From Deltaproteobacteria bacterium (GTDB lineage Bacteria; Myxococcota; Polyangia; Haliangiales; Haliangiaceae), in the NCBI GenBank assembly GCA_018262455.1, contig JAGSPR010000036.1, positions 1-26,061 on the forward strand: a stretch of DNA of 26,061 bases, written 5' to 3'. Below, one piece after another: positions 1 to 7,893 of this stretch. The translations under genes and the position numbers were made by a program. The stretch's first letter is position 1. Each line of letters starts with the position of its first letter. The notes beneath the pieces were generated by a model. It saw nothing but the letters and a program-made list of their open reading frames with translations, was not told the origin of the DNA and ran no database searches.

Positions 1-419
1 AGGCCGCATACCGCATCAAGGTCAACGAGGACATCTGCGTGCCACGCGGTCGCATCGTCGAGATGCTCGCGCGCGTCGACCGCGTCTCGGCCGAGACCGG
101 CATCGCCTCCGCGGTGTTCGGCCACGCCGGCGACGGCAACCTCCACGTCAATCTGCTGTCGAACGATGACCCCGACGATCCAGCCGTCCGCAAGACGATG
201 TGGGCGGCGGCGGAGCGCGTGTTCGCGCACACGATCGAGCTCGGTGGCACGCTCTCCGGCGAGCACGGGATCGGCCTCACCAAGCGCGACTACGTGCGCA
301 TGGAACAGAGCGAGCAGGTGATCGAGTGGCAGCGTCGCTGGAAGGCGATGTGGGACCCGGCGAACCTGCTCAACCCGGGCAAGAAGCTCCCGGCCCGCCG
401 CCCGGCCTGTAGCGAGTAG
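1..419 (+). CDS. FAD-linked oxidase, C-terminal part (GlcD/D-lactate dehydrogenase type), 5'-truncated by window edge
   Basis: The frame is open from the first complete codon at base 3 and stops at 419, so only about the last 138 residues of a longer protein are visible. These carry hallmarks of the C-terminal domain of the vanillyl-alcohol-oxidase/GlcD flavoprotein superfamily: HAGDGNLH, then GGTLSGEHGIG, and the closing DPANLLNPGK. In this family (glycolate oxidase subunit GlcD, D-lactate dehydrogenase, D-2-hydroxyglutarate dehydrogenase) a 2-hydroxy acid is oxidised to the 2-keto acid, with electrons passed through FAD. The histidine-rich HAGDGNLH loop lies near the substrate and metal site. 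The substrate cannot be decided because the FAD-binding half is outside the window. The methyltransferase gene starts 16 bases downstream on the same strand, so co-transcription is plausible. Confidence 0.9.
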   Translation, partial: AAYRIKVNEDICVPRGRIVEMLARVDRVSAETGIASAVFGHAGDGNLHVNLLSNDDPDDPAVRKTMWAAAERVFAHTIELGGTLSGEHGIGLTKRDYVRMEQSEQVIEWQRRWKAMWDPANLLNPGKKLPARRPACSE

Positions 420-435
420 GTGCGATGATGACCCG

Positions 436-2865
436 GTGAGTGCCGCCGCCGATCTCCTGGACGAGCTCGCGACTGCTTCGACCGAGGATCGCGCGGCCTG
501 GCGAAGGCTCGTCGAGCGAGTCGGACCGGGATCGCTGGCGGCCTGGCTGTCGCCGCCGGCGCTGGTCGCCGCGATCCTCGCGGACACCGCGTTCGCGACC
601 GCGATGCTCGAGTCGCTGCGCGCGCCCGGTGCGACCGCGACGAGCCTGGGCGCCGCGCTGCCCGAGGTCGTCGCGCTCGGCGCCGCACTGCCGCCGCAGG
701 TCGAGCACGACGCGGGCAGTGACCGGCCTCTGCTCGATCACATCGCGACGCGACTGCTCGGCCGCAAGCTCGCCGGGCTCGAGGCGCGGGACCTCGAACG
801 GTTTCAGCGCACACCGGCACTGTCGCGCGAGGCGTTCGAGCGGCTCGCGGCCCGCTGCGCGCGGGTGATCGCGGCTGGCCTCGGCCCTGCGATGCGGGTA
901 GCCATCGTCCACCTCGATATCGCCAAGACCTCGAGCGAGGCGCATCGCGCGGCGTGGACGGCCCTCAACATCCCGCTCGACGTGCACAACGAAGCGGCGG
1001 CCGCGATCCTGCGACGGGCCGATCGCGCACGGGCGTGGCCGATGCCGGAGGCGCTCGGCAAGCTGGCGATCGCGTGGGTCGAGGCCCATGGCCTGGCGGG
1101 CCAGCACGTCCGCGGCGAGGGGCCGATCGCGATGTTCGCGCCGCTCGTCGCGACGCTACGCGACCTGGCGCCCGCGCTTGCCCGCACCCTCAGGGTCCCA
1201 GCGGGAGAGGCCGTACAGCTGGCGCTCGACGCGCTCCACGTGATCGACGCGTGCGACACGGCCTCGGTCCGCGAAGGGCTACTCGACGACACGTTGCTCG
1301 GCAGGCTCACCGGTGTGCGAGAACAGCTCGGCCTCGCGTGTACACCCCCGGCGTGGTGCAAGCCGGATCGCGCGCTGAGCGAGCTGGCGCCGCCTCCCGA
1401 TCGCAGCTGGCTCGCGGACCGGCTGCGTGCGCTGCGTGCCGGCCGTCAGTGTGCAGGCGAGCCTGCCGCCGCGGTCGAAGCTGCCGTCGCTGCGCTCGCA
1501 GACACCGAGCTCGCGGCGCTCGCGCCTGCCCTCGCGACCTGCCAGCTCTGGTACTGCGAGGCCGCGACCAGCGGGCTCTCGCCTTCCGGCCAGCTCGGAG
1601 TGCTGGCCGCCGTGGTCGGCGCCGCGCGCGCGATCGGGGTCGATGTCTCGCGGCCGTGGCACGCGCAGCTCCGCCCGCTGGTCGTGCGACTGCATCAACC
1701 GCATGCAGATGCAGGGGGCGACAGCGCGGCGGTCCGCTACCGGCTGCGGCTCGTCGAGGCCGCGCTCGCGGCGACGCCGATCCGCACGCTGCTCACGGGT
1801 GGGGCCAGCCTCGGACCGCTCGGCGCGGTGTCGGCGCGGCTCGCCCATCCGATCGATCCGGACGCCGTGATCGTCGACTATGTCGAGACCGCCGAGAGCA
1901 CGGCGCTCATCACGCTGCTCGGCCTCTACGAGACCCGCTCGCAGGTCGCGTATCACACGATGTTGAAGGCGCTGTGCGACCTTTACGGGCTGCGCAAGGA
2001 CGACTTCGATCGGGTCGCGAACGAGGCGAACTACCTCGAGAACATGAACGCGGCGCGCTCCGACAAGCAACGGATGCTCGACTTCGTGCGACCCGGCCGC
2101 ATCGTCGAGATCGGGCCGGGAGGCGGGATCGTGCTCGATCTCCTGGAACACCGCTTCGCGGACTCCGAGATCATCGGAGTCGACCTGTCGCGTGAGGTCG
2201 TCACCGCGCTCGAGCAGCGCGCGCGGGTCGGCTCCAACCGATGGCGGGTCGTGCTCGGTCCCGCCGAGGCGCTCACCACGATCGTCCCGACGCCGGTCGA
2301 CACCGTGGTGTTCTGCTCGATCCTGCACGAGGTCTACTCGTACACGCAGCCGCGGTTCTCGCTCGAGTCGGTCCGCCGGGTCGTCGAGGCAGCGTTCGCG
2401 ACGCTCCGCCCCGGCGGGCGGATCGTCATCCGCGACGGCGTGATGCCGCCACCGGGCACGCGCCGCATCCGCATGCTCGCTCCGGACGCGCACACGACGT
2501 TCGAGCTCTACGCGACCCAGTTCGAGGGCCGTGCGATCCGGTTCACCGAGCTCGCGCCGGACCGGGTCGAGCTGTCGACGGCGGACGCGATGGAGTTCCT
2601 CTACACGTACACCTGGGGACCCGCGAGCTTCCCCTACGAGATCCGCGAGCTCTACGGGATCCTCACCTACGACGAGTACGTCACGCGGCTCGTGGAGTGG
2701 TGCGGAGGCGACGCGGCTGCGACGATCATCGACACGCCGCTGCGGTCCTATCTCCAGCCCGGCTACGCCCACCACCTCGCGTCGAAGATCGAGCTGACCG
2801 ACGAGCACGATCGACCGGTGCCACTGCCCGACTCCAATTGCCTGATCGTGGTCGAGCGGCGTTGA
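436..2865 (+). CDS. Large protein with C-terminal class I SAM-dependent methyltransferase domain
   Basis: An 809-residue frame from a GTG at 436. The last 270 or so residues form a Rossmann-type methyltransferase: motif I VEIGPGGGIVLDLL near residue 557, an acidic strand end IIGVDLS, motif IV FCSILHEVYSY and LRPGGRIVIRDGV. The first 480 or so residues are Ala/Leu/Arg-rich, probably alpha-helical, with no motif I recognise. A segment just before motif I (KALCDLYGLRKDDFDRVANE) may be a substrate or helical linker region. The acceptor (small molecule, peptide or RNA) cannot be told from sequence. No signal peptide or membrane segment is evident, so it is probably cytoplasmic. The start has only a weak AGGTG element 13 bases upstream, so it is uncertain. 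It follows the FAD oxidase gene by 16 bases and converges on the lipoprotein gene with a 9-base gap. Confidence 0.8.
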   Translation: MSAAADLLDELATASTEDRAAWRRLVERVGPGSLAAWLSPPALVAAILADTAFATAMLESLRAPGATATSLGAALPEVVALGAALPPQVEHDAGSDRPLLDHIATRLLGRKLAGLEARDLERFQRTPALSREAFERLAARCARVIAAGLGPAMRVAIVHLDIAKTSSEAHRAAWTALNIPLDVHNEAAAAILRRADRARAWPMPEALGKLAIAWVEAHGLAGQHVRGEGPIAMFAPLVATLRDLAPALARTLRVPAGEAVQLALDALHVIDACDTASVREGLLDDTLLGRLTGVREQLGLACTPPAWCKPDRALSELAPPPDRSWLADRLRALRAGRQCAGEPAAAVEAAVAALADTELAALAPALATCQLWYCEAATSGLSPSGQLGVLAAVVGAARAIGVDVSRPWHAQLRPLVVRLHQPHADAGGDSAAVRYRLRLVEAALAATPIRTLLTGGASLGPLGAVSARLAHPIDPDAVIVDYVETAESTALITLLGLYETRSQVAYHTMLKALCDLYGLRKDDFDRVANEANYLENMNAARSDKQRMLDFVRPGRIVEIGPGGGIVLDLLEHRFADSEIIGVDLSREVVTALEQRARVGSNRWRVVLGPAEALTTIVPTPVDTVVFCSILHEVYSYTQPRFSLESVRRVVEAAFATLRPGGRIVIRDGVMPPPGTRRIRMLAPDAHTTFELYATQFEGRAIRFTELAPDRVELSTADAMEFLYTYTWGPASFPYEIRELYGILTYDEYVTRLVEWCGGDAAATIIDTPLRSYLQPGYAHHLASKIELTDEHDRPVPLPDSNCLIVVERR

Positions 2866-2874
2866 ACCCGCCAG

Positions 2875-3801
2875 CTATTCGGTCCGGACGAACGACGCCA
2901 CTTTCCATGCGTCGCCGCGCTGTTCGACGATGAGCTGCCAGGTACCCGGCGAAGGCTCGCCGCAGGTGACCCGCTTGCCGGCACCCACGCACCCGCCCGT
3001 GATCGAGCGAACCATGGCATCGAGAGTCTCTGGATCGGCCTGCCAGGTTGCCATCGCCATGTCGGCGCCTGGTGCGCCGCCGAGGCTCCACGCGACGTCG
3101 TCGAACAGCTGGCCACGCAGCGTCGGATAGTTGCGGCGGATCAACGAATCCTTCAGCTCGGCCAGTCGCTTCGCCGCCTCGGGCGGAACGTTCGCGAAGC
3201 CCTTGGGATCCGTCTTGGGGATCGCGTCCTCGGGCCGGACCGGATCGACCTCATCCTTCATCGGCACGGCATACGACTTGACGCGCTTGTAGATCGCCAG
3301 CGTCAGCGCGTCGGTGCGACCGTCGAGCCAGTGCGGCCGCGCCGGACCGTGGAGCTCGACGGGCAGCGCAGCTCCAGGCTCCCACTCCGACGCGTGCCCG
3401 ACGATCTTGACGCGCCACGGCCGCCCGCCAGTCACCGTCACGTCGAACCGGATGAAGTAGCGCTTGTAGGCGAGTCGTGTCGGCATGCCTGCCTGCGCCG
3501 CCGCCGGTGAGTTCATCCCACCGGCGCCCGGCGACAACGACCGCGTCTGGGACATGTCGTCCTGGTTGTTCGAATACTGGACCTGGTGCCACGAGGTCTT
3601 GATCGCGCCGGCACCCGGATTGTCATCGAGGTTCGGGTAGCTCTCGCGCGTCGCGTCGAGCACGGCGCTGTAGACCACCGCGAAGTCGGTGTCGTAGAGC
3701 GATCGCTTCGCCCGCTCGACGTCCTTCTTGTTCGTGCACCCGAGGCCAAGGCCGAGGCCGAGGCCGACAATCAGGAAGATGATAGGGTGCCGCAAGGTCA
3801 T
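2875..3801 (-). CDS. Putative lipoprotein of unknown function
   Basis: A 308-residue protein if translation starts at the ATG at 3801. The frame stays open further upstream, but only this start places a hydrophobic signal directly at the N terminus: [12 protein letters not shown] followed by four Gly-Leu units and Gly-Cys at residues 21-22, then the charged TNKKDVERAKR. This suggests lipid attachment at Cys22, although the -3 residue is Gly rather than Leu, so the lipobox is not canonical. The Gly-Leu tract is encoded by a tandem hexanucleotide. The mature part has a mixed alpha/beta look and a C-terminal WQLIVEQRGDAWKVASF that resembles the end of SnoaL/NTF2-like or DUF4440-type folds; that resemblance is only an impression. 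No enzymatic motif is seen. Its start codon overlaps the divergent nth start. Confidence 0.7.
   Translation of the reverse strand: MTLRHPIIFLIVGLGLGLGLGCTNKKDVERAKRSLYDTDFAVVYSAVLDATRESYPNLDDNPGAGAIKTSWHQVQYSNNQDDMSQTRSLSPGAGGMNSPAAAQAGMPTRLAYKRYFIRFDVTVTGGRPWRVKIVGHASEWEPGAALPVELHGPARPHWLDGRTDALTLAIYKRVKSYAVPMKDEVDPVRPEDAIPKTDPKGFANVPPEAAKRLAELKDSLIRRNYPTLRGQLFDDVAWSLGGAPGADMAMATWQADPETLDAMVRSITGGCVGAGKRVTCGEPSPGTWQLIVEQRGDAWKVASFVRTE
3741..3767. repeat. Hexanucleotide tandem repeat encoding a Gly-Leu tract
   Basis: Four consecutive six-base units (CGAGGC, with one variant CAAGGC) plus a partial unit. Read on the minus strand they encode the alternating Gly-Leu hydrophobic core of the lipoprotein signal peptide. 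Gain or loss of one unit would change signal length by two residues without shifting frame. Confidence 0.8.
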
Positions 3802-4606
3802 GGGTGGACGCCCTCGAAATAGCACACCATCGCCATCAGGCGCCCGGCCGAAGTCGCCCATCGCGACGAACGCCACACCTGCGCGCGCCGCGGTCATCGC
3901 CAGCAAGCTCGCCGAGCGCTGGCCCGACGTCCGGGTCGAGCTCGACCACCAGGATGCGTACCAGCTGCTCGTTGCGACCATCCTGGCGGCTCAGTCGACC
4001 GACAAGCTGATCAACACCGTGACCCCGGCGCTGTTCGACAAGTACCCCGATCCCGGGGCGCTCGCTCAGGCCAACCAGGCCGAGCTGGAGCCCATGATCT
4101 TCAAGACCGGATTCTTTCGGATGAAGGCCAAGCACCTGATCGGGCTGGCACAATCGATCGTGCGAGAGCACGGAGGCCAGGTCCCTGACACCATCGAGGC
4201 GCTGTGTGCGCTGCCGGGTGTCGCACGCAAGACGGCGAACGTCGTGCTCGGCAACGCGCTCGGCAAGCACGTCGGCATCGTCGTCGACACCCACGTGACC
4301 CGGGTCTCTGCCCGGCTCGGCCTGACGACGAACACCGATCCTGTGAAGATCGAACAGGACCTGATGGCGCTCATCCCGCAGGCAGGATGGACGCGGTTCG
4401 GGAACCAGATGATCCACCACGGCAGGTACATCTGCCTCGCGAAGGCCCCCGACTGCGAACACTGCCCACTCGCGCCCGTCTGCCCGAGCTCGCTGGTCGG
4501 CCACGCCCCCTTGCGGGGGGTCGACAAGCCCCAGGTCAAGCCGGTCCCCCTTGCGGGGGCCCGCACGCCGGCCAGCCGGGTGGCCAAGCCGAGACCACGC
4601 TCGTGA
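3800..4606 (+). CDS. nth: Endonuclease III (DNA glycosylase/AP lyase)
   Basis: Base-excision repair enzyme that removes oxidised pyrimidines and cleaves the abasic site by beta-elimination. From ATG 3800 the protein has 268 residues. The family core begins near residue 30. Visible landmarks are [13 protein letters not shown] (residues 56-68), the helix-hairpin-helix [13 protein letters not shown] with catalytic Lys144, catalytic Asp163 in VVDTHVTRV, and a complete 4Fe-4S ligand set C212-x6-C219-x2-C222-x5-C228. An N-terminal extension of about 25 residues and a C-terminal Pro/Lys/Arg-rich tail of about 35 residues lie outside the family core; the tail is encoded by DNA holding two small GC hairpin repeats. 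ATG 3800 overlaps the divergent lipoprotein start; an ATG at 3779 is possible. The stop codon overlaps the GTG of the Nudix gene, so translation is probably coupled. Confidence 0.93.
   Translation: MGGRPRNSTPSPSGARPKSPIATNATPARAAVIASKLAERWPDVRVELDHQDAYQLLVATILAAQSTDKLINTVTPALFDKYPDPGALAQANQAELEPMIFKTGFFRMKAKHLIGLAQSIVREHGGQVPDTIEALCALPGVARKTANVVLGNALGKHVGIVVDTHVTRVSARLGLTTNTDPVKIEQDLMALIPQAGWTRFGNQMIHHGRYICLAKAPDCEHCPLAPVCPSSLVGHAPLRGVDKPQVKPVPLAGARTPASRVAKPRPRS
4506..4559. repeat. Pair of CCCCCTTGCGGGGG hairpin repeats
   Basis: The 14-base hairpin CCCCCTTGCGGGGG occurs at 4506-4519 and again at 4546-4559, exactly 40 bases apart, each able to form a five-pair GC stem with a TTGC loop. Both lie in the 3' end of nth and are read as Pro-Leu-Arg/Ala-Gly. 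A related CCCCTGCGGGG is at 7855-7865, upstream of the kinase homologue gene. A C-rich stretch with GGGCTCCGCCCCCC follows around 4620-4665, at the start of the Nudix gene. Confidence 0.7.
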
Positions 4607-5067
4607 AGCCGATCGTTCCAGGGCTCCGCCCCCCTACCGGCACGCCGGCAGGGCTCCCCCCGATCGTCGCGGTGGCCGCCATCGTGTTCGACGCCCAGGG
4701 TCGCGTGTTGCTGGTCGAGCGAGGCCGCCCCCCCGGGGCCGGGCTGTGGACCGTGCCCGGCGGCAAGGTCGAGGCCGGCGAGACCCTTGCCGAGGCCGCC
4801 GCGCGTGAGGTCCTCGAAGAGACCGGGCTCGTGGTCGAGATCGGCCCGCTCGCCTGCGTCGTGGAGCGGATCAGCGACGAGTACCACTACGTGATCCTCG
4901 ACTACTGCGCGCGCGTGCACGGCGGCCAGCTCGCCGCCGCCAGCGACGTTCGCGATGCCAGATTCATCGATGACGCCACGCTACTCGCGCTGTCGGTCAC
5001 TGATGGGCTCGTCGACGTGCTCGCGCGCGCCCGTGCTACACACGCGTCGTGGTTCGCCTCCAACTAG
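4603..5067 (+). CDS. Nudix hydrolase (MutT/ADP-ribose pyrophosphatase-like)
   Basis: Cleaves nucleoside diphosphate linked to another moiety; the exact substrate is not predictable. The chosen start is the GTG at 4603, which overlaps the nth stop by four bases (GTGA) and gives 154 residues, a normal size for a single Nudix domain. The Nudix box is complete: G54-x5-E60-x7-R68-E69-V-L-E72-E73-x-G75-L, with the glutamates that bind magnesium. The domain proper starts near residue 20 ([19 protein letters not shown]); the first 19 residues are Pro/Gly-rich and encoded by a repetitive C-rich tract, so an internal start is conceivable. The gene sits between nth and a radical SAM gene and overlaps the latter by 19 bases. 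A role in nucleotide-pool sanitation alongside nth is an inference from position. Confidence 0.88.
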   Translation: MKPIVPGLRPPTGTPAGLPPIVAVAAIVFDAQGRVLLVERGRPPGAGLWTVPGGKVEAGETLAEAAAREVLEETGLVVEIGPLACVVERISDEYHYVILDYCARVHGGQLAAASDVRDARFIDDATLLALSVTDGLVDVLARARATHASWFASN

Positions 5068-6260
5068 CGATCGATCGTCCGCCCCGGCCATCGGTCCGCC
5101 GCGCGGATGTTCCCGATGCGCAGTGGCGTGACTGGCGCTGGCAGCTCGCGCACATGTTGACCGACGCCGAGGACGTCTCGGAGGTGATCGAGCTGTCCTC
5201 CGAGGAGCGCGCCGGGTTCGCGGCCTCGGAGCAGCTGTTCCGGGTCGGCATCACGCCGTACTACGCGAGCCTCATGGATCCGGCACACCCGACCTGCCCG
5301 ATCCGCATGCAAGCGATCCCGAGCGCGGCCGAGGGCAACATCCGAGCCGAGGAGCTGCGCGATCCACTCGGCGAGGACACCCACAACCCGGCACCGTCGA
5401 TCGTCCACAAGTACCCCGACCGCGTGCTGTTCCTGGTCGTCGACCGGTGTGGCATCTACTGCCGGCACTGCAACCGGCGTCGCCTCGTCGGGGGCGACGA
5501 GCCCCCCACGACCGCCGACCTCGACGCCGGGCTCGACTACATCGCGCGCACGCCACGCATCCGCGATGTGCTGTTGTCGGGTGGCGATCCGCTCCTGCTC
5601 TCGACCCGCCGCCTCGATCACCTGCTCGGCCGGCTGCGCGCCATCCGCCACGTCGAGACGATCCGGATCGGCACGCGCCTGCCCGTGGTGTGTCCGATGC
5701 GGATCGACGACGAGCTCACGGCCGCGCTCCGCAAGCACCACCCGCTGTTCATCAACACGCACTTCAACCACGTCGCCGAGCTCACCCCCGATGCGGTGGC
5801 TGGGTGCGAGCGGCTCGTCGATGCGGGGATCCCGGTCGGCAACCAGACCGTGCTGCTGCGTGGCGTCAACTCGTCGGTGCGCTCGCTTCGGGCGCTGATG
5901 CGAGCGCTGCTGCGGGCACGCGTCCGGCCGTACTACCTGTTCCAGGGCGACACGGTGCTCGGCACCGACCACCTGCGCACGCCGGTCGAGACCGCGATGG
6001 AGCTCTATGAGGGCCTGCGCGGCTGGATCAACGGGATGGCAGTGCCCCACCTCGTCCTCGATGCACCGGGTGGACACGGCAAGGTCCCGATCATCCCGAA
6101 CTACCTCGAGCGGATCGATCACGAGTCGGTCGTGGTCCGGACGTACCGCGGCCAGCGGATCGAGTACCCGCAGCCGCGCGAGCGTGACTGCACCGTGCCG
6201 TACGACGCGATCTATTTCGCCGGCGAGCCGGCCGACGACGATCGCGAGGGATCGTCGTGA
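5049..6260 (+). CDS. KamA-family radical SAM aminomutase (lysine 2,3-aminomutase-like)
   Basis: Family enzymes use a 4Fe-4S cluster, S-adenosylmethionine and PLP to move an amino group from C2 to C3, typically turning L-lysine into beta-lysine. The 403-residue length suits lysine 2,3-aminomutase better than the shorter EpmB. The cluster motif is C134-x3-C138-x2-C141 within [17 protein letters not shown] follows, then the PLP-lysine motif DAPGGHGK with K345. The two aspartates that bind the lysine epsilon-amino group in characterised lysine 2,3-aminomutase align with D301 (LFQGDTVLG) and D338 (VLDAPGG); both are present, which favours lysine over glutamate as substrate. The GTG start at 5049 lies inside the Nudix gene, a 19-base overlap. 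queG follows after one base. Use in beta-lysine synthesis or elongation-factor modification cannot be decided here. Confidence 0.87.
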   Translation: MVRLQLAIDRPPRPSVRRADVPDAQWRDWRWQLAHMLTDAEDVSEVIELSSEERAGFAASEQLFRVGITPYYASLMDPAHPTCPIRMQAIPSAAEGNIRAEELRDPLGEDTHNPAPSIVHKYPDRVLFLVVDRCGIYCRHCNRRRLVGGDEPPTTADLDAGLDYIARTPRIRDVLLSGGDPLLLSTRRLDHLLGRLRAIRHVETIRIGTRLPVVCPMRIDDELTAALRKHHPLFINTHFNHVAELTPDAVAGCERLVDAGIPVGNQTVLLRGVNSSVRSLRALMRALLRARVRPYYLFQGDTVLGTDHLRTPVETAMELYEGLRGWINGMAVPHLVLDAPGGHGKVPIIPNYLERIDHESVVVRTYRGQRIEYPQPRERDCTVPYDAIYFAGEPADDDREGSS

Positions 6261-6261
6261 C

Positions 6262-7416
6262 ATGGAATCCGATCGCCTGATCTCGCTTGCCCGGGGGATC
6301 GGGTTCGCACGCGTCGCCATCGTGCCGATCGAACCGCCCCGACGCCACGCGCTCTATACGAGCTGGCTCGCTGCCGGCCACGCGGCAGGGATGAGCTACT
6401 TGTCGGCACCCTCGCACGTCGAGCCGCGCGCCGACCTCACGAAGCTGCTCGCGGCGGCACGCTCGCTGATCGTCGTCGCGCTCGCCTACGATCGCCACGA
6501 TCCCGTGCCCGTGGATCACCTGGTGCGCGGCCGGATCGCACGCTACGCGCGTGGCGAGGACTACCATCTGGTCATGCGCGACAAGCTCGTGGCGCTCGGC
6601 GATCTCCTTGCCACGGAGCTCGGGCGTGCCGTCGCGACCAGGCCGTGTGTCGACTCGGCTCCGCTCCTCGAGCGCGAATGGGCCGAGCGGGGCGGACTCG
6701 GGTTCATCGCGAAGAACACGATGCTGATCGCGCCGGGCCTCGGCAGCTACCTCGTGCTCGGCGAGCTGCTCGTCGATGTCGAGCTCACGGTCACCGCCCC
6801 CGAGGCGCCGCCAGCTCCGCGCTGTGGGACCTGCAGGTCCTGCCTCGATGCCTGTCCTACCGGCGCGTTCGTCGATGCCTATCTGCTCGACGCGCGGCGC
6901 TGCATCTCGTACCTGACGATCGAGCATCACGGCGTCATCCCTCGCGAGCTGCGCGCCTCGATCGGGACCTGGGTGTTCGGTTGCGACATCTGCCAGGAGG
7001 TGTGCCCGTTCAATGCCGGCAAGGGTGAATCGCCGGATCCGAGGCTCGTGACTCGCTCGCTCGACCACGCGCTGCCCGATCTGGTCGCGCTCGCGGCGAA
7101 GGGCGCGAACCAGCTGCGCGGGTTCATCCGACGCACCGCGCTGCGCCGCGCCCCCCGCGAGATCTTGCTGCGCAACGTGGCCATCGCGCTCGGCAACACG
7201 GGCGCGCCGGAGGCCATCCCGGCGCTGGTGGCGCTCGTCACCGATCGAACCCCGCTGGTCCGCGGCCACGCGGCGTGGGGACTCGGACAGCTCGGGGCGT
7301 CCGACGCGCTGCTCGCGGCTGGGCGCGGCGAGACCGATGCGTTCGTGCTCGACGAGCTCACCGCGGCGCTGACGAAACGAAGCTCGGTCCGGCCACCCAC
7401 GCCGCCACCGCTTTGA
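6262..7416 (+). CDS. queG: Epoxyqueuosine reductase
   Basis: Catalyses the last step of queuosine synthesis, reducing epoxyqueuosine to queuosine in the tRNA wobble position with cobalamin and two 4Fe-4S clusters. The protein has 384 residues from ATG 6262. Seen in order: the RYARGEDYH segment; CVDSAPLLEREWAERGGLG with the presumed catalytic Asp131; the first cluster ligands C188-x2-C191-x2-C194-x3-C198; the second set C214 and C241-x2-C244-x3-C248 (CDICQEVCPFN); and a C-terminal HEAT-like region (NVAIALGNTGAPEAIPALVAL, then VRGHAAWGLGQLG). This full set matches QueG and not the unrelated QueH. It is the last gene of the nth operon, one base after the kamA-like stop. Its last 59 bases overlap the convergent cytochrome gene. 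Confidence 0.94.
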   Translation: MESDRLISLARGIGFARVAIVPIEPPRRHALYTSWLAAGHAAGMSYLSAPSHVEPRADLTKLLAAARSLIVVALAYDRHDPVPVDHLVRGRIARYARGEDYHLVMRDKLVALGDLLATELGRAVATRPCVDSAPLLEREWAERGGLGFIAKNTMLIAPGLGSYLVLGELLVDVELTVTAPEAPPAPRCGTCRSCLDACPTGAFVDAYLLDARRCISYLTIEHHGVIPRELRASIGTWVFGCDICQEVCPFNAGKGESPDPRLVTRSLDHALPDLVALAAKGANQLRGFIRRTALRRAPREILLRNVAIALGNTGAPEAIPALVALVTDRTPLVRGHAAWGLGQLGASDALLAAGRGETDAFVLDELTAALTKRSSVRPPTPPPL

Positions 7417-7702
7417 TCTGGGCGTCGGAGATCGCGCCCTCGAACGCCGGCATCAGCTTGTTCGCCGAACCTTTGCGGACCTGATTCTCGACGAGCGCCG
7501 GGGTGACCCGCCCACGCAGCTCGGGCGACGTCAGATCGCGGACGCCGAGGCGCGCTGCCATCGCCGCGGGTGGCTGGCCGTTGGCGCCATGGCAGGCCGC
7601 GCAATAGGTGCCAAACACCGTCGGCCCATCCGTCGACGTGCTCGCTGCGCCGCCGCATCCGACAATCCCCACCAGCGCGAACAGCCACCGGGTTCGAACC
7701 AC
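7358..7702 (-). CDS. Small c-type cytochrome, putative lipoprotein
   Basis: Class I-like monohaem cytochrome c that would carry electrons outside the cytoplasmic membrane. With the GTG start at 7702 the protein has 114 residues: a short basic N terminus, the hydrophobic stretch WLFALVGIVG, then Cys16 in a good lipobox (I-V-G-C), a Ser/Thr linker, the haem-binding motif C34-A-A-C37-H38 and the likely axial ligand Met84 in KLMPAF. An ATG at 7762 in the same frame would add 20 residues before the signal, making an unusually long n-region, so I prefer 7702; no strong ribosome binding site decides it. Its 3' end overlaps the 3' end of queG by 59 bases on the opposite strand. Partner oxidase or dehydrogenase genes are not nearby. 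Confidence 0.82.
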   Translation of the reverse strand: MVRTRWLFALVGIVGCGGAASTSTDGPTVFGTYCAACHGANGQPPAAMAARLGVRDLTSPELRGRVTPALVENQVRKGSANKLMPAFEGAISDAQIKAVAAWVAGPSFVSSAPR

Positions 7703-7893
7703 CTGTGGTGAATGCCATCGCGCCGGAGGGCTGACAACCCCTCGCCATCGTTTACGCCGCATCCCACCGCGAAACCCACGGCCAAGGGTCTTGAATCGCT
7801 GACACGCTTCGGTAACACTTCAATCATGCTCGGGAAATCGGTGGGGGACCCAATCCCCTGCGGGGTCGATTTGGCTCGGGCGGGATCGCTTCC
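7703..7893. other. Intergenic region between cytochrome and kinase-homologue genes
   Basis: This divergent region should hold promoters in both directions. The best sigma70-like pair I find for the rightward operon is TTGAAT at 7791-7796 and TAACAC at 7813-7818, with a 16-base spacer. The -10 match is poor, so I do not annotate it as a promoter. A small GC hairpin, CCCCTGCGGGG, lies at 7855-7865 in the presumed leader. Confidence 0.4.

Noticed and set aside
1279..2808. Long minus-strand open frame (about 509 codons) opposite the methyltransferase gene
   Set aside because: Antisense to a gene with clear motifs; the translation is Arg/Asp/Leu/Val-rich without domains, as expected from GC-biased codons on the opposite strand.
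7791..7818. Sigma70-like TTGAAT/TAACAC pair
   Set aside because: Only three of six -10 bases match and the spacer is 16; not strong enough to call a promoter in unknown lineage-specific context.
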